Positions 5,068 to 6,356 of a DNA stretch of 6,356 nt are shown in pieces (position 1 is the first letter of the stretch; every line of letters starts with the position of its first letter). A program made the position numbers and the translations under genes. Source of the DNA: Candidatus Mcinerneyibacteriota bacterium (GTDB taxonomy: Bacteria > AUK180 > JAQVHJ01); assembly GCA_030630935.1 (NCBI GenBank), contig DAOVMD010000189.1, forward strand, positions 1 to 6,356, written 5' to 3'. The notes under the pieces are model-generated. The model was not told where the DNA came from. It was given only the letters and a program-made list of their open reading frames with translations, and made no database searches.

Positions 5068-5101
5068 GTTCTTACCTTCTTTTTTTCATGTGATTAATTA
5101 G

Positions 5102-5118
5102 AGCAATTGTTGTGCCAA
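5102..5118 (-). promoter_or_regulatory. Sigma-54 (RpoN) promoter of the ABC exporter operon
   Basis: On the minus strand the sequence reads TTGGCAC-AACAA-TTGCT. This fits the -24/-12 consensus TTGGCAC-N5-TTGCW at all specified bases, with the correct 10 bp between the GG (5115-5116) and GC (5103-5104) pairs. Transcription should start near 5091, leaving a leader of about 196 nt before the ATPase ATG. Sigma-54 promoters need a AAA+ enhancer-binding protein bound upstream; a candidate dyad lies at 5238-5264. No sigma-70 promoter of similar quality was found for this operon. Confidence 0.6.
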
Positions 5119-5511
5119 TTATTTTGTTTTGTGAAAGGTAACCGGGAATTACCTTAAAACCGCGATTGTTAAATTTTTAAATTTGAAAAAATTCAAAATA
5201 TTTAGAATTTATTTTAATTAATTGAATAAAATCAATATGCATAAGCAACTTTGTTGCATGTGCAGAAAACAGAGAGTAGACCTTGTACCACACTCGCTTC
5301 GCTTGGGTGCAGGGCGCCGGAGCAGTCGCTTTATAGATAAGGGACAGGCGTTTACTTGTTTACTTAGCAGAGAGTAGAGAGCAGATATTTTGCTCCTACT
5401 CAATGAGATTCGATCGTAGTTGAGGTTCCAAGACTCTTCGAATTTAGGTTTCTTTATATGACTTAGTAAACAAATCTATAATATATATTCTAAAGTTTAT
5501 ATAAGATTTAC
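5119..5511. other. Divergent intergenic region, no gene
   Basis: This stretch lies between the sigma-54 promoter and the plus-strand sigma-70 promoter. It includes a 7-bp stem AAGGTAA/TTACCTT (5135-5141, 5149-5155) and a very AT-rich, probably bendable tract (about 5165-5235). It also has the dyad at 5238-5264, a CGCTTCGCT-containing G+C-rich patch (5291-5330), a direct repeat CAGAGAGTAGA at 5270-5280 and 5369-5379, and a tandem GTTTACTT pair at 5350-5365. A 61-codon minus-strand ORF at 5218-5403 covers these repeats and has no protein-like composition, so it is not called. Confidence 0.6.
5238..5264. promoter_or_regulatory. 27-bp dyad, candidate enhancer-binding-protein site
   Basis: Around a centre at 5251, TGCA (5238-5241) mirrors TGCA (5261-5264) and GCAAC (5245-5249) mirrors GTTGC (5253-5257), with 10 of 12 half-site positions symmetric. 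The centre is about 160 bp upstream of the predicted sigma-54 start at 5091, a normal distance for an activator site. An AT-rich tract that could bend lies in between. It is more than 240 bp from the plus-strand promoter, so it probably serves the exporter operon. Confidence 0.4.
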
Positions 5512-5540
5512 TTGACATTTTATTTATTTTATGTTAAAAT
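5512..5540 (+). promoter_or_regulatory. Extended -10 sigma-70 type promoter of the beta-propeller gene
   Basis: TTGACA (5512-5517), a 17-bp spacer, then TAAAAT (5535-5540) directly preceded by TGT (5532-5534). The -35 and spacing are consensus, and the -10 differs at one base. Transcription would start near 5547, leaving a very short leader of about 15 nt that holds only AGGT (5551-5554) ahead of the ATG. Confidence 0.75.
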
Positions 5541-5561
5541 TTTACAAAATAGGTAATTCAT

Positions 5562-6356
5562 ATGAACAAAAAATTTTTATTATCAGTCTTTTTAATTATT
5601 ACCATCTTCTCATTGAACATCTTTGGACTTGAATTCAATTTAAAATCAAACCCTGATACAACAGGTTACCTTACTTACCTTTCAGGAGACAACACGATAG
5701 TGCAGCCATTGATGAACGGAGAAATCCATTTGTTTACACTCTCCTCCAAGTCACCGGTTAAGGTTATTAAAGGTAAAGGTCCATATTCCGGTGCTGCGAT
5801 AATTGTCTATAATAACTATTTAGTTATTCCGACTCTTGGCAAGAAACTTATTAAGATGGATATTAGTCAGGGTAAAGAATCCTGGAGTTTTGATTTAGGT
5901 AGTCCTACTAAAACCAGCCCTTTATTTTTAGAGTCATCAACACCAATAATAGTTGTTACGACTTTAACTGGCACTTGTTTTGGAATTGATTTTGCATCAG
6001 GTAAAAAACTTTGGTCTCATAAAACGGATTCTTTAATTATGTCTTCCCCAACATTATTTAAGCACGACGGTGAATTTTTTGCAGTCTTTGGAACAACCGG
6101 TGGTAAAATAGTTGTTATTGATAAGGGAGGCAAAGTTTTCAAGTCATTTGAATCAGGTGATCCGGTCAGTACTTCTCCTGCAGTAGGATTAATTAATGAT
6201 GACTCAATTCAGGATATTTTAATAGTTACTGATTCCGGGAAGGTTCAAGCAATTAATGGTTCAAGCTTTGAACTTTTATGGAGCCGTGAACTTAAATCCC
6301 ACACAAAAGCTTCCCCTCTTTTAGGTCATTTTAATTCAGATAATAGACGTGATCCC
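5562..6356 (+). CDS. Secreted PQQ-like / FG-GAP beta-propeller protein (3' end outside the window)
   Basis: 265 codons are open to the window edge without a stop, so the gene is truncated at its 3' end. Residues 1-22 form a classic signal peptide (MNKK, hydrophobic core LLSVFLIITIFSLNI, probable cleavage after FG), so the protein is exported. The rest is built of blade-like repeats. GKESW (104-108), GKKLW (147-151) and FELLW (236-240) carry the PQQ-type W at spacings of 43 and 89 residues. TSP/SSP/ASP triplets at 118-120, 161-163, 204-206 and 250-252 show the same period of about 43-46. Acidic FG-GAP-like turns occur at DDSIQD (213-218) and NSDNRRD (258-264). It could be a BamB-like scaffold or a cell-surface protein; there is no lipobox cysteine and no catalytic residue to name. 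The promoter at 5512-5540 and AGGT at 5551-5554 support the start. Confidence 0.85.
   Translation, partial: MNKKFLLSVFLIITIFSLNIFGLEFNLKSNPDTTGYLTYLSGDNTIVQPLMNGEIHLFTLSSKSPVKVIKGKGPYSGAAIIVYNNYLVIPTLGKKLIKMDISQGKESWSFDLGSPTKTSPLFLESSTPIIVVTTLTGTCFGIDFASGKKLWSHKTDSLIMSSPTLFKHDGEFFAVFGTTGGKIVVIDKGGKVFKSFESGDPVSTSPAVGLINDDSIQDILIVTDSGKVQAINGSSFELLWSRELKSHTKASPLLGHFNSDNRRDP

Noticed and set aside
5218-5403. 61-codon minus-strand ORF in the divergent intergenic region
   Set aside because: Covers the dyad and repeat segments, its composition is not protein-like and its initiation site is poor.
5969-5984. Second sigma-54-like site TGGCAC-N5-TTGGA on the plus strand
   Set aside because: It lacks the essential -12 GC and lies inside the beta-propeller coding sequence.

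Overview
This is an AT-rich window (roughly one-third G+C by eye) of bacterial chromosome. Shine-Dalgarno sites of the AGGAG type, sigma-70 and sigma-54 style promoters and the standard genetic code all fit a bacterium. Lysine-rich proteins, dispersed palindromic repeats and a secreted PQQ/FG-GAP-like beta-propeller resemble uncultivated Cloacimonadota or related FCB/WOR-type lineages, but this assignment is a guess.

Layout. Positions 1-441 hold no convincing gene, only imperfect repeats. Positions 442-2858 hold three minus-strand genes, read in the order TPR protein, YbjN/CesT-like protein, and a ClpA-like AAA+ protein. They appear to share one extended -10 promoter at 2892-2920. A stem-loop at 2947-2980 separates them from a second minus-strand operon: an ABC-2 exporter with its ATPase (4050-4895) upstream of its permease (2987-3793). 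Nearly the whole gap between those two genes is a 234-bp element with 26-bp terminal inverted repeats, an inner palindromic repeat and a run of 16 C. Upstream of the ATPase gene are a near-consensus sigma-54 promoter (5102-5118, minus strand), a 27-bp dyad about 160 bp further upstream, and a structured leader. On the plus strand, a textbook extended -10 sigma-70 promoter (5512-5540) drives a secreted beta-propeller gene that runs off the window at 6356.

Function. The exporter genes form a conventional ATPase/permease pair of unknown substrate, probably activated by a sigma-54 enhancer-binding protein. The most unusual locus is the TPR/YbjN-CesT/Clp-like operon. Its Clp protein has an N-domain-like region and only one AAA+ module. 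It keeps Walker A, sensor 1, sensor 2 and an IGF loop in the place where ClpP-partner unfoldases carry theirs. It has lost both Walker B acidic residues (DE to KS), the arginine finger (R to K) and the pore-loop tyrosine (GYVG to GHVG). It therefore looks like a nucleotide-binding pseudo-unfoldase, with two small protein-interaction partners encoded beside it. That functional reading is inference.
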